NCBI RefSeq assembly: GCF_027580225.2
Contig: NC_073357.2
Location: forward strand, 43,920,001 to 43,984,000
Length of the DNA: 64,000 bases
Source of the DNA: Misgurnus anguillicaudatus
Lineage: Eukaryota > Chordata > Actinopteri > Cypriniformes > Cobitidae
Reading direction: 5' to 3'
Shown one piece after another: positions 26,237 to 38,480 of the stretch. The notes below the pieces were generated by a model that saw nothing but the letters and a program-made list of their open reading frames with translations, had not been told where the DNA came from and ran no database searches. Each line of letters starts with the position of its first letter. The stretch's first letter is position 1. The translations under genes and the position numbers were made by a program.

Positions 26237-26540
26237 CACGCCAGTGCTTTCCTTCCTACCTTCTTCCTATCCCTCTTTTTTCCCTCTTCACTCTCTTCTC
26301 AGGCAACCCTGAGCAAGTGCTAGCAAGGGTCATATCTTTTTAATTATCTTTCTTGCCTTTGATTAATTATTCCGTCTGACAATAGCGTGTTTCTAATGCT
26401 TTTCACCTGCCTGTCTTGATTGACAGTGCCTCTGTCTGAGTCAAAGCAAACAGCTGCTGCCATGATTGCCTAGCAACCAGGAGGTGATGGATGAGACCCA
26501 GAGATGGATGGCCACAATAAATCATGTCTCCTGCTATAAA
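26050..26540. promoter_or_regulatory. Candidate enhancer with exact PBX-MEIS site
   Basis: Two non-repetitive parts flank a GA tract. The first holds TTAATTAATTA at 26081-26091. The second (26330-26540) holds TTTGATTAATTATT and TGATTGACAG at 26417-26426, an exact match to the composite PBX-MEIS site, beside CACCTGCCTGTC. Such TALE sites are common in developmental enhancers. Function is inference. Confidence 0.35.
26177..26231. repeat. GA microsatellite
   Basis: (GA)n with one AA interruption near 26200. Confidence 0.95.
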
Positions 26541-26550
26541 ACTGGAAAAA

Positions 26551-26588
26551 AGAGAGAGAGGGAGGGAGAGAGAGAGAGAGAGAGAGAG
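26551..26588. repeat. GA microsatellite
   Basis: (GA)n interrupted by GGGAGG. Confidence 0.9.
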
Positions 26589-27819
26589 TGAGACAGAGAG
26601 GGGTACTAGGAAGGGGAAGAAATAGAGCATACGAAAACAAAACAACCTATTCTCTCCATCCTGTTTTCGCTTTTCCTCACGCCCCTATGTTTGCTTGCAT
26701 ACTCTCCCTCTCTCTCTCTCTCTTTCGCTGGAATGGGTTTGAACCTCTCTGAACAGTTTGACCTGGGCTCTCAACCATCAGAAGGGTGCAGCTCAAATGT
26801 GAGATTTCTACTACGTGCGGAAGAAACCTATAGGGTTATATAGATTCAGACTGTTAAAACCTCAGTCTGAGTTTGTCATGGGTGGGGCTTGTCATAAGTT
26901 GGGACACGTTCTAGGTGCAGGAAAATTCTGGAACAATGAATCCAAGTACACCCTCTATGTCCAACGACGAGACTGCAGTGCTTGACACAAAGCAAAATAA
27001 TTCATCAACCGTTTCAATGCGGCCGAGAGCGTAATGTATCTTACGTCTTTGGTCGAGTAGTCCCCTAGCGCAACAATGGACAAATATATCAAGCATTGTC
27101 GAGCGCTCAGCTGCCAACGCCACAGACGACAGGAATCTGACCAGCCCGTGAACTTTAGGCGCACAGCGAGAGCTCACTGTTATTCGAAATATCAGACGCT
27201 TTGATTTTATTGTTGGTGATACTGTGAAAATACAATTGCAAATGTGTGGCACGGCTTGCAAAAGAGACGAAAGAAAACATGACTGAAATGTTTTTATTAG
27301 CGCAAGTTAAGCGTTGAGGATCACGTGTGATGAGCGCTCAGAGACGTGTTTCTTTTTCTCCTTTCGTTAAAGGTCGGCTTCATTTCCTGCTAATGAAGCC
27401 CAGCTGTTCCCGCTCTTTTCGTGTCCATATGACGACAATGGTCACTCGTCCTGAGGGGCTGTCGAAAAAACTTTACGACCTCGATGAAAAACGTGTCAGT
27501 GAGGCAGTGCAGGGGGAGGGAGAAAAGGAGAAAAAACTGGGTTACCTAGGTTACGAGGCCACGGTGATGACAAACAAAAACACTTTGGGTTTTGTTTTCA
27601 AGCACCGCCACCCCTTGTTTTATTTTTGCCCTTTCAGGCACAAGAAAAAATTGGGTAGGAGTGAGTGGGTGAATGAGTGAGCAAAAGAGTGCGGCTCCTC
27701 TGGTATCTGGTAACGAACAGTGCAAGAGCTCGGCCCATCCATCAGAGGAAGCCCACGTCCTGCTCCGAGCTCTCTCTTGTTCCCTCTCTCTCTTTCTGAG
27801 CCCTGCTCAGGTTACAGCT

Positions 27820-27960
27820 TTACACGGCCAGTCTAAATAATATTCAAAATGATGAATGACATGGCCAGCCTCGTATCCATCATCAATTTCTTTTTTTAAG
27901 GAGCATCCATCTTCAGTAATGCTCCTTTGAATCATGGGAAAGTGAAAGAGCTCCGATTCA
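27820..27960. promoter_or_regulatory. Candidate conserved intronic element
   Basis: Short non-repetitive block with AATAATATTCAAAATGATGAATGA-like homeodomain cores and GGAGCAT/ATGCTCC inverted copies (about 27900 and 27919). No ORF. Composition is the only evidence. Confidence 0.2.
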
Positions 27961-29470
27961 CTCGCGCAGGCCCCTGGAGAGCCGGAAGGAGGGACAGGAG
28001 GAGGGGAAGAGGGAGGGTAGAGGACGGCAGATTTGGGTTCTGAGTGATACCTGACGGCTCATCTCCGCACTCAGGCACGTCATTCAATCTGATGAGAATG
28101 AGAGATGTGACTGGGCACATGTAGCCAAGATCCAAAATTAACTTTCTGGCGCATCTGCCAATGCCAAGTGACTTTAACAGTCATAAATACTTGATTTATA
28201 AATAATGTCAACTATAGACTAAAAAAACTTCCATTTTACATCTAGATAAGCTTTGGAAAGTTCTGCTGAAACATAGAAGTTACATGGGTTGTTTTTCTGT
28301 ACGTCTTTGTTGATGTATGTGACACGAGCGATTCAAGTCAAAGGTCAGATATTTATACATATGTTGCCATTTCAAATAAAGTTACTGTCCACCGGAGAGT
28401 TATTGTTTTGAATTGACCATTTTTACTCGTATTTGACACCAAGTGAATGTTAACTTTGGACCTTGCATGTACCCTACCCCACTTCAAGTTACCTAAACAA
28501 CTGTTGTACATGCTTGTTGCACCATTAATAATACAATTAAATATACAATTCTTTGAGTTAATAAAACAAAAAAGTGACACACACACACTTATAGGGGAAT
28601 TGTGGGAAAATTAAGAGATCTGAACTACTGGAGCAATGTTTCCAACAAACCCCCCCCATCACAAACACCCTCCCCTTCCTTGGCCGTGCAGACCCCTCAG
28701 TGGCGTGCAGGCAGTGGCAATTCTCTGAGGGGGGGACAGCCCCTAACACTGGGCTCCTTGGCAAGGGCCCGTTTGATAAATGACACATGTCATTCTGTCA
28801 GGAGAGAAGGGTGGGTCCATGATGTATGACCGTGCTGAGAAGCAGGGGAAATCGACTGTTTGGCATGGAGCGCCTCTCTCTCTCTCTCTTTCTCTTTCTC
28901 TCTCTCACTCACTCTTCCTGTCCTGCTATCCGAGTTCAGGACACCATCAAAAAAAAGGCTGAAGTGTTGTGTCTGCGCGCGGGAGCTAGCGAACAGGCCG
29001 GCCCTTCTTTTCATTCTCCTGTTCTATCTCTCTCTCTCTCTCTACCGTACCATCCTATTTAAAAGGGAAGAGGAAACAGGCCAACGAAGGAAAGAAAAGG
29101 GAAAAAAACATATGTATGAGAAAGACCGGCGCTAAAAAAAAAACTGGCTGGGAGTAGCGGAGAGAGGGCAGTGGTATCAATCAAAGTCAACTTCGGCAAC
29201 AACGCGACTACTATTTCAAATAAAAACTACATACGGCAGACAAATGACCTTAACGCAGGAATGAAACCTGAAACGCCTCGTCGACCGAAACTCTACTCAT
29301 CCCTTCTCATCTCTCCTCAAAGCTCACCCCCTTTACTGTAAATCCCTCCATCTTCTCTTTTTTCCTACACTATCTCATGCTATTCTCTTTCTTAACACAC
29401 TGGCAGTGGGGGCCTGACATCTGCAGAGTGCATTTAAAGAAAAAAATGTGTCAAGGAAGCGTGATCCCCC

Positions 29471-29473
<3 letters not shown>

Positions 29474-29513
<40 letters not shown>
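29474..29513. repeat. CT microsatellite
   Basis: Uninterrupted (CT)20. Confidence 0.95.
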
Positions 29514-29514
<1 letters not shown>

Positions 29515-29516
<2 letters not shown>

Positions 29517-29760
29517 ATTAGCTCACTGGCAGGGTGGCACTTCTCAAGCTCATTACAGCCAGAGGATTTATGGTGCCGAACCCAATGGCGGAGAAAAGGC
29601 ATCTGTCAATAATTGCAGGGAGCAGCGCACACACATCTCGAGAAGCTTTGAAATCTCATTAGGTATGCAGTTATCAGGCATAAAGATCAAAAACATTACT
29701 CAACTCAGACAGAATCCTACCAAGAAACATTAATTAGCAACAGGGCCGCAGTATAAAATA
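29515..29760. promoter_or_regulatory. Candidate conserved intronic element
   Basis: Non-repetitive block after the CT tract. It contains TTTCATTAGCTCA, CTGTCAATAATTG, CTCATTAGG, a GATA-type core (GTTATCAGG) and CATTAATTAG. Dense homeodomain-type cores and the lack of repeats suggest regulatory sequence. Confidence 0.25.
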
Positions 29761-31605
29761 AAACAGACTTCCTCTCTGCTTCTCTCTCTCTCTCTCTCGC
29801 CCTCCCTCTCTCTGCCCCTCACACCTGCCCGCCTCTGCCAAGAACCGGAGCGACTAACCCAAGCGGGGAAAGCGTACAAACACGCATGTACAGTCGAACG
29901 CAAAACCACACTCGGGATCGTGCAGGAAGGAAATGCCGACAAGACATTACACACAGGAAAACACACATCATCATACGTAAACAGTCATACACTTATGAGG
30001 GGGTTCCGTAAACGCACCCAGACGTGGACACACACACACGCATCAGGGACATGGGCAAAGTTAACAACATCCCCTACCCCTCTACTCCATGTTTTTCCAT
30101 CTTCCTTTGCCCTCATTAAATAAAACACAGCACAGAGGGAAGAAAGGATAATTCCCAGCATCTGAGACTGATCAGGACATGGAGAGAGAGAAGGAGTTTG
30201 CAGGCGCTCTCGCTCTTTCTCAATCCTTCTCTCTTGCTCTTGGTCTGGGTAGTGAGGAGAGGAGGAAGAGGCCTGTCAGGCCAGAGAAGGATGTCAGAGC
30301 TCAGGCTGGCCCTGATTACTAGGGCCTCTCTCTCTCTCTCTCTCGCTCTCTCTCTCATTCTCCGCTGCTCTGTCTTTCATCACCAGCACCACCATCAAAA
30401 AGCAGCCTGCATGTCACATACACACATTCACACACCCTGATAAAAAAGCAATGCAAGACCGAAGGCTGTCAGTTTTCAGGCTCGGACAAGAAGAGGAGCT
30501 GTGCCGAGCTTTTGGGCAAGACCCCTGCCATTCCTGTGGAGAACCCACTCATGCGCACACACAAACACACTCACACAGAACAAATACAGGCTTACAGCAA
30601 AGGCCCGAGTGCCACTCTGAAACAAACCCCTGCCGTGAACCAACAACCAGGCCCCTGCCAAAATTTTTACCGTCTCGTCCCTGCCCCCAACAAACTCTCT
30701 CTCCGGGTCATTTTCTCTCCCTCCCTCGGCACGTCGTCATCCCTCTTCGACATGACAACAGCACAAACAGGGATTACTTCCAAACGGCCATATTTCACCA
30801 GACTACACTGGGACTCTAACAGTTGCATGTAGCTGCCAGAGTGGACCGACCTCACAGATACACACACAAAGAACTACAGTATCGCTCAGAGAATAAGAGA
30901 GAGAGAAGGCGGGACGACTCAAGTAGACGAAAAGAACGCGGGCTGGGTGATTCATTAGTACTGTGATACTCAGTACCACCTCTGTGCAAGGCTAAGCTAA
31001 TATCCCTCACGGTACCGGGCAGGCAGGGTAAAAATAACCATTTACCACAACCAGACACATAGATCCCAGAAACCCTCTTCATTTCCTGTCTCCTCCCAAA
31101 CCGCCTTAAACTCCCCCCCAACTCCCTCTGGAAGAGGTGTGGGCCACGGTAGCAGGAAGTCATACAGCGCAGCTGAGAGTTTTGACCAGTAATCTCCGTA
31201 AACCAACAAGTAGGTTTGAAGGTCTATTCTAGAAAAGTGCTTCCCAACTGGAGAGTCATGACATGGACAGCATGGCGAAAAAAATAAATACATGCAAATT
31301 AAACAGTTAAACTAATAATTTAATCATTAACGGTTTAGTAAAATAAATTTTTTAAAAATGCTAAAAACTAAAAAAGTTACAAAAATAACAGTCTAACAGT
31401 GTACATCCAACCAAAGTATAATATTTGGTGCAAATCCGTTAATATGCTTCATAAAATGTCTACATCTAATGGGGTACTTGTGATTTTTATTTTCGGAACA
31501 ATTAAAGATAAAATGATCAATAACAGCAAACAACCAACTTGACAGGATTTTTTTTACAGATAAATAGTGGATAATTTTGTCCAACGCTAAAAATGTTTAA
31601 TAAAT

Positions 31606-31932
31606 CAGGGCTCCAGACTAACTTATTTCACTAGGAGCACAGTGGCCCCCAGCTGAAAATTTTAGGGGCGCAATCAGAAAATTTAGGGGCACATAGCGTA
31701 AATCAACATGCTAACCAAATATTCACATTTCTACTAAGTGATAAACTGTATTACTAATAAATACTTTGATGATAGATGCAGAATGTACAATGTGCTGTTT
31801 TAAATTCAGTGTCACATCACAAAAAAAGGTCAAATTTACTGGTCACACATGTGCGACGATGTAAAATTCAGTGGCTTGCTCTTAAGTTTTGGTGGCAAAA
31901 TGCCATCAATTTGGTGGCAGTCTGGAGCCCTG
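31606..31932. mobile_element. Non-autonomous hAT-like MITE, 327 bp
   Basis: Ends CAGGGCTCCAGACT and AGTCTGGAGCCCTG are perfect inverted repeats, flanked on both sides by TAAAT. CAGG...CCTG ends are characteristic of hAT elements. No transposase frame. Confidence 0.85.
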
Positions 31933-32479
31933 TAAATTCTTTTAAAATAAGGTGTATACAAAAAAAAAAAACACCAACAAGTCAAAGCGATAAAGTCCTT
32001 AAGTAGAAAATAAATTCATATTTTAGCAGACACAAAGGATTGTAAACCCTATGCGAGATAGCAGATTTCGACTTCTTGTCGATATTAACAAAAATGCAAA
32101 GACGCAATAAATGCTAAGATATTTAAATAAAAATATACATTATATATTTCACAAAGAATATTAAAAATGTTAACAATATTTATATCATCAAATTACTGTA
32201 ACAACAATAATGTACTGTGTACAACCTGAAGCTCAATACATGCGCCCTTCAACAGCTTAAAAAATATTTTTGACTCTGTATAAACTGAGACAAAAACACA
32301 CTTGTGTGTGTCACACGGAATCGCCCTGCTCTCTCATTAACCCTGCTGCGGTCTCCATTCATCGTCATAACTTTAGCAAACAATGAAAAAGGAGGAAAGA
32401 GTGAGAGAAAAAGAAAGAGAGAGAGATAGTAGGGGGTAGAAAGGGGAAAAAATGAGGAAAGGATGCAGCCTTGTGAGCC

Positions 32480-32700
32480 AATTTAAGAAATAAGTGCTGA
32501 TGCATCAGCTATTGACTGTGTGAACGCTCCTGATAACGCTCAAGGCGAAACTGTGAGGGAAATGACAGCATCAACCGCCTGCAATAAACTGCAGCCCGCG
32601 AGACCAAGGGAGCCCTAATTGACAGCTGTCAAGCTAATGGGAGCCATGACGGAGGATTCAGGAAAAAAATCCTGTTTATCAACCATCAACCCTGGTGTGG
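32480..32700. promoter_or_regulatory. Candidate enhancer with two perfect palindromes
   Basis: GCTGATGCATCAGC (32496-32509) and TTGACAGCTGTCAA (32619-32632) are perfect 14-bp palindromes 109 bp apart in non-repetitive sequence. The second contains TGACAGCTGTCA, the known dimer site of MEIS/TGIF/PKNOX TALE homeodomain factors, and is bracketed by CTAATTG and GCTAATGG. It lies in tshz3 intron 1, about 4.7 kb from exon 1. Confidence 0.35.
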
Positions 32701-34859
32701 ATCCACAGGGATGAGAACATCCCCTCCTCTCTCTCTCTCTCTCTCTCTTACTCTATCTGGCTCTTAGGTTATTCAGCTTTTTCCTTTAACCCTCATCCTT
32801 CTTTCGCTCATTCTTTCTCACTCTTTCTTTTTCGTTCCTGTGCTTTTTTCCCCGCCTTGCCTCTACTCCTAACCCTTCTCATTGTTGCTCACTTCTTGCG
32901 GTGAAAAAGGCGGAGGACAGCCATAACTAATCAAAGTGTCAGTTGGCTGCCGGGGAGCGCAGGTTTTGGGCCAGAGCAATGTGAGCAAGACGCAGACTCA
33001 GGCCCCATAATCCACACACACACATACACACTGCTGAAGAGACACCTAGACAGGGCCAAATGCAACCCTCCATCCAACTACTGAGTGCAGAAATCAGTAC
33101 GAGACATGTGGAAATAAAAGGAAAAATATGCAATAGCGTCATTTTCTTTGATGTAATCTGCGACTACAGCGATTTACAATTTCAGCGTAATTTAGTTTCA
33201 CTCTGTCCAATGAGCAAAGTAACATTATGTTAGCTCTTTTGATTAAATGACAAGTCTAGAAATAAAATATGTATTCATGTGTTTTCTTCAAAATGCTGTC
33301 AGATGAAAAAGGAGTTAGATGCAAAAATGCTTTTTAAAAGCTTCAGATGATCTTTAATCAGATCTCTTGTCAGATTTGAAGATTTGACTCTTACGCTTAT
33401 TCCATGCAAAACATCTAAATTAAAATTTTATCCATCTGGATATGCATTAGCATGCAAGCTTTGTATTATTGTTGAACTAAATAATTTTATAGATAGAAAA
33501 GAAAACATTCAGTGGAAAAGATGAATGCAATTTTGGACAGTGGTGTGCACGACATCATTCTCTGTCTCTTAATAATGCATACAATTATAACGACTAGGTT
33601 GTAATAAGGATAATTAACATAATCAGGCCGTGTTTCATTATAATTTAAGTAATTAAATTGCAGCAGAAAAGAAATCTTGAACTGAAGTGGACGACTCTTC
33701 GTAATTCGTAAGGAAAGTCAAAAGGTGCCCGGGCACACGCACCACAAACTATATTCATGCACTTGTGCATTGCTCGATTACATACGCCACCAACTGCTAC
33801 GGTACACTTTTCTAGTAAAAAATAACTTTATGCTAATCACAACTAATCTGTGTTCGCAAACACGTTATGATCCAAGTATTCACGTATGTGTGTGCAAAAA
33901 CACGTTCATTTATCTCCGCGCAACCTTATTTACAAGCTCATCGGTGGTCTCCCATATAATCATACGTATCCAAAGCTCCACACCCTCTCCGGAACAGGCT
34001 TTGAGTTTGATTAATCATTGCTCCCTGTCTGCAATCAATCAAGCACACACGAAATCACAGATATCAGCTCCTTTCCCCAACTGCAATCCATCTCAGAGCA
34101 GCCTGCGTTACATTCGTCACAACCCAAATATTTTTATAAATCATATTTAGTCGCTCTAAACACAATGCTGAGAGTTTGCATTTATTCTAACCCAGAAGAG
34201 ATAAACTAACTTTATATATGCTATGAACGGTATAATAATGACCAATATCAACATCATCCGTCTTCATGCATCAAATCCGCTCCGTTCAAAGCTCGCATAG
34301 AGATTCCATTTCATCAAACCGAGATCAGAATGAGAGCCAAGAAAGAGGGGTCACCATGAGGATTTTACTTATTGAGTTACCCGAGTAATGTTTTAGAGTA
34401 GCTAATTTTGATTTTAAGATGGGGAAATAAACAACTAGGGAATGAAAGTATGGCGTTCTCTACGACTACCCAAAACAACTGATATGTTTGGTCTGGAAGT
34501 ACTTTAAAGCCTGTGAACAAAAACATGGTATGTACGCTGCATTGCCTGCATCTGAATAGGTGTTTTTGTAGGGGTGAATCACGCTTAGGCTACTAGACAG
34601 AGAGTGTTGTGCCTGTCTGTTAAGAAAAGAGGTTGGAAAGACTAAACAAATACAGAGCAGACATGTTTTCCCCCTACAAAAAACACACAAAACAATCGCA
34701 ACCAAGGTGTGCAAGTACACGTACGGAAGCTGTGACGCATTTCTACACTTTCACAACGATTTTTCTGCAGCGTCTGATTCTGTTTTGTCACCTCGCTGCT
34801 ATTATTGCGCTTACTCTCCTGACCATTAAAAGCGTTCTATTCCAGCCAACATGATTACC

Positions 34860-35080
34860 CAGGTACCCCGGCCCATTTGTCACCTGCAGCAGCAAATTGA
34901 GTTAGTGCACCAACTAAAGGCATGGAGGACTGTGTAATATCAACTTGATTACATCAAACTAGCTGCAAACCTAATTGGGCTGGATGACAGTGTGCGGAGC
35001 TTGTCATCTCCAATCATTAGGCCTGTCAGAAATCCATCAGCTTTACAGCTAATTAGGTGAACACTAATGAAGCTGGCAAA
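34860..35080. promoter_or_regulatory. Candidate conserved intronic element
   Basis: A non-repetitive block with repeated TAAT cores: CCTAATTGGG, CAATCATTAGG, and GCTAATTAGG at 35048-35057. It lies 2.3 kb from exon 1. No ORF. Confidence 0.3.
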
Positions 35081-36559
35081 ACAACTTTTCTTTTTCTACG
35101 GCTGAGCGGGCCTTCCAGAATTGGTGGTGGGAGGAGGGAGGTATGGAGAGACAGAAAGTAGAAGAGGGAGAGAGAGAAAGCGAGACAGAAAATGTGAGGG
35201 AGGGCGAAATTTTCTCATGCAAAGCTCAAGGTTGCAGGGGACTGGATTTCCCAAAGTTCCTAATCAAGGCCCATCATCTGCCATCTTTCCTTTGCTCTTT
35301 CCATCACGACGGCGCAATCAATTTGTCATCACTCTTTGTATGCCACAGTGCAGTCGTCAACCTTATAACTTGCAGCTGTGAGGGCTGCTGAGAGGGAGGG
35401 ATGGAGTGAGTGAGAAGGAGAGAGTGAGTGAGGGGAGGGGCATTGGGATGAAGAAAGGAGGGAGTTAAAAAAAAAAACAGGAAGTTGCCTCGTCTAAAAA
35501 GAAAAAAGGCTCTCAGCCTGCTCTCGTATTTGTCTTCATCCGCTCATCAAAGGCATAAATGCCTGATTTTTTTCTCTCCCTCACTCCTCTGAAATGAGAA
35601 GCCTCTCAGTCATTCTTGTTCGCCTCCTCCCTCTTTCTACCTCTGCGTGTCCATTAGGCAAAAGCATTTTGATAAAGTAAAGCACAAGCCGAACGTATTG
35701 GGAGGGGAGGGGGGGGGGACAAAATGAGAGCACTCACTCTGCCAACTTCTGATTGACCATTAGAGCTATTGATGAATGTGGCTGTCAAAAGAGAGACAAT
35801 TAAATCAAATATGAAACAAAGTTGCTTTGACGGGTCAGACTGATGGAGAAACCATTCTTCCGTCTCCTGATTAGATTATTAGTTTTGTGCTTTTTTTAAA
35901 ACCAACTGCATGATTGTACGTTGACTTGCGCCCTTCGAGTGCGTTCACGTGTGTGTTGGGTTTAAGTGAGATTTTTATATGTTTACGAGAGCGAGCCGAT
36001 GTTGATCATGGCCAGCAAACGGATACAGATACCTGATCATTTTTATGCGTAAATACTTCTGATACAATGCATTGTATTTTGTAATAGCAGCGTATAATAG
36101 AGCTTATCATCTATTTTCGTTAGATTTTATCTTTATTTTAAAGTTACAGCGCTTAATAGTCTCCCGTGTATCATACACTGACAGTTAGCCTACATTTATC
36201 ATGTAATTCATCATGAATAAACAAAGACCTCTGGTGTCTTCCAGTAAAGTTTAGACAAGGACTCAAGATCACAAGACATATGGTTTCTAGTTTGGGACAC
36301 AACTAAAAACATCATCTTAAAAGTCTCCACTTTTCGTCAACAAATTTGTCAACTTCCATTTATAATGTAACATAAACATGATATATCTGTTATTCATATC
36401 TGCTCATTAAAATAAACAAAAGCACATTTCAGATCATTCTATAAATGGTTTACTTTTATGATGTCACTCATATAAGTGTTCATGGAGGACTGGAAGTAAT
36501 TGTGGCCTTGTGTTCTGCCTATCTGAAAAAGTAGGAAAGCAGAAATTAAAGATGTTTTA

Positions 36560-36740
36560 ATGAGTGGCTGTCTGAGCAGACGTGACGTCACGGGGCTCTG
36601 GCGTTGCCATGGCGAGTGATTTATTGATGTTTATCAGGAATGAATAGATCAAAGAGCAGCCGCATGACAGGCGATCAATCAGCCGTCAAATCAAAGATGC
36701 CAATTGTGCATTAAAGCCTCTTCTTAGACCCCTCGTATTC
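36560..36740. promoter_or_regulatory. Candidate exon-1-proximal enhancer with CRE and X-box
   Basis: TGACGTCA at 36583-36590 is a perfect cAMP-response/ATF site. GTTGCCATGGCGA at 36603-36615 resembles an RFX X-box. ATCAATCA at 36674-36681 is a PBX-HOX site on the minus strand, followed by GTCAAATCAAAG, which resembles a TCF/LEF site. The block is non-repetitive and 0.6-0.8 kb inside intron 1. Confidence 0.4.
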
Positions 36741-37383
36741 CACGGTGTCGGCTCCAAAATAATCTTTGAGTCTTTCCCTTTGTTTGGGAAAACTAGGCGA
36801 AAGTTGGCTTTTTCTGATCAAATGTTTTTGTACAGAACCCCCCTCTCCAAAACAACGAAGGCGAGCATCAAAGAGAGTCATGACAGTCAGCTGACACCCA
36901 AGCGTTTCTTTATAGATCTCTAATTCATGGAGTCAATATCTACGCCCTACAAAGAGAGCGGCATAAAACAGGCTAAATAGAGAACAATCAAAGACTAACA
37001 GTCGACTCAGCTTAAGATGGAACGTGAAAGGTGCCACTATAAAAATAAATAATCCAGGGAAACTATTATTCTTCCATACAGTTAAATAATGCACGCATCT
37101 GATTATTCAACCTAACTAAAAAATGTTATGATATGAACCTATGTGCAATACTGACATCATAAACTTAATAACACACCACCCTTCAAAAGGCGGAGGACGT
37201 GGTGTAAAAAAGACAGACAGAAAGAAAGAAAACTTTTTCGGATCCAGTGTAACCATCATACGACTGAGAAAATGAGCAGTGGATCCGTCCAAATCACACA
37301 CGCTTAAATACATCCTTAATATGAAAATAGCGCAAAAACAGAAAGGTGAAGATGAGGAGTAAATGAAAAAAGAGGAGCCGTAC

Positions 37384-37423
37384 CTGCCGAGCGCCGGGGC
37401 GCTTGCTGTTTCCTCCGCGGCAT
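37384..37423 (-). CDS. tshz3: tshz3 coding exon 1 (start codon, 13 codons plus 1 nt)
   Basis: The 40 nt encode MPRRKQQAPRRSA plus the first base of an Ala codon, followed by a GT donor at 37383-37382 (GGCAG|GTAC). Joining to exon 2 (|CATATGTGCC) restores GCA and gives the continuous N-terminus MPRRKQQAPRRSAAYVPEEL, which is the conserved start of vertebrate TSHZ proteins. The intron is phase 1. The exon is far too short for ORF callers and was found by looking for the family's N-terminus. It sits in a GC- and CpG-rich stretch, as expected for a first exon next to the promoter. The combined CDS is 3438 nt (1145 codons plus stop). Confidence 0.95.
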
Positions 37424-38480
37424 GTTTCTCTTTCAGGGTTTGTTTCAGGAGTTTCAGCCCCTGAGATCCCGAGAGCTGCTCCGCTTCTGCTCTGATACAC
37501 GGCACCTGGGGCGCTTTCACACGCCTGACATGTATCGGCAGTTTTCACAAAAAATCAGACGGCAAGATCTGAAGATGATGAAGACGAAGCGGGATTTTCC
37601 CCCTCTTTTCTCTCTTTCTTTCCCCCCAGTCGGCTTTTGGATGTGACGGAGAGTCGAGCCGCTACAGCGGGGAGAAAAAACGCTCGTGCCTCAGTGCGAT
37701 CCTTGCTCACTCCGCGCTGGAAGCTGCAACAGGCAAGCTTAAAGGAAAACGAAATGATCGCGTCACTCAAAGTCTGCAAACAGAGGCAAACATCAAGCAC
37801 TGTCATATTAACTCCTTCCATCTCGAATGGGTTAGCTAGCTTATGTCATATGGGTAGGCATATGTCTCTCTCCCTCTCCCTCTCTCTCTCTCCCTACCGC
37901 AGCCAACCCCAATGCACACTAACAGTAAAAGTAGCAAATCGCAAACACAAGACTATAGATATGAAATGATTGACACTTACACGAGCGCCGATCAAGCCAA
38001 GAATCTGAGTTAATTTCTTAAAACAATAAATAACTTGGCTGTTTCGGCGTAGAAACGCGTGACGCGTGAAGGGAGCAGTCAGGTTTATCAATGATTTACC
38101 AATGTGAAGAGCAAAGATTTACTTACTCGATCGCTTGAATAAATGTGTTATCCATCGGGAATCCGATCCGAGTGATCGAATACAAATTGAAAACAAGAAA
38201 AATCAGCGGGGCAGCGTTGTAGTGCGTCGCCGACAGCTTTTCTGTGAAAAATCCCAAACACTCCAAGTCCCCGTAGCCTTTCAAACGTCCATCTCTTTCA
38301 TAATAAACAATCGGGGGAAAAGACAAAAAGCTTGAAGGAGGAGATGGACGGACTTGTCGCCCGCGCGCTGCCTCGTTTGCTTATTTTGTCCGCGCGCGTT
38401 GGGAATCCGCTGAGAGCGGTGCGAATCGATGCGATAGGTGTTTGATTGGGTATTCCTGCTTGTAATAACGCACATCAGAA
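37424..38480 (-). promoter_or_regulatory. tshz3: Probable tshz3 5' UTR and CpG-rich promoter
   Basis: The kilobase upstream of the ATG is locally CpG-rich in an otherwise AT-rich region, with CG-dense clusters at 37380-37440, 37640-37720 and 38345-38430. An inverted CCAAT box (ATTGG) is at 38445-38449. I see no clear TATA box on the minus strand, which fits a CpG promoter. A GTAAGT donor-like string on the minus strand near 38125-38130 could mark a non-coding upstream exon, but I could not find a matching acceptor. The transcription start cannot be placed from sequence alone. Confidence 0.6.

Larger units (their letters stand above)
4841..37383 (-). other. tshz3: tshz3 intron 1 (32.5 kb)
   Basis: This GT-AG intron splits the 13-codon first exon from the main exon. 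A long first intron is typical of TSHZ genes. I see no convincing coding exon inside it; long open frames are shadows of microsatellites or repeats. It contains transposon relics (6.0, 11.1, 12.0-14.1, 18.3-19.1, 24.3-25.4 and 31.6 kb), many CA and GA tracts, and several non-repetitive blocks rich in homeodomain-like sites listed separately as candidate regulatory sequence. Stretches not listed separately hold AT-rich sequence without a recognisable feature. Confidence 0.9.

Noticed and set aside
1443..37423. Assignment to tshz3a versus tshz3b, or tshz1
   Set aside because: tshz1 is excluded by the segments after the N-terminus. The a/b choice needs synteny or alignment that the window does not provide.
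38123..38326. Upstream 67-codon frame ending at a GTAAGT donor-like site on the minus strand
   Set aside because: No recognisable homology and no matching acceptor; more likely 5' UTR or chance, so not called as an exon.
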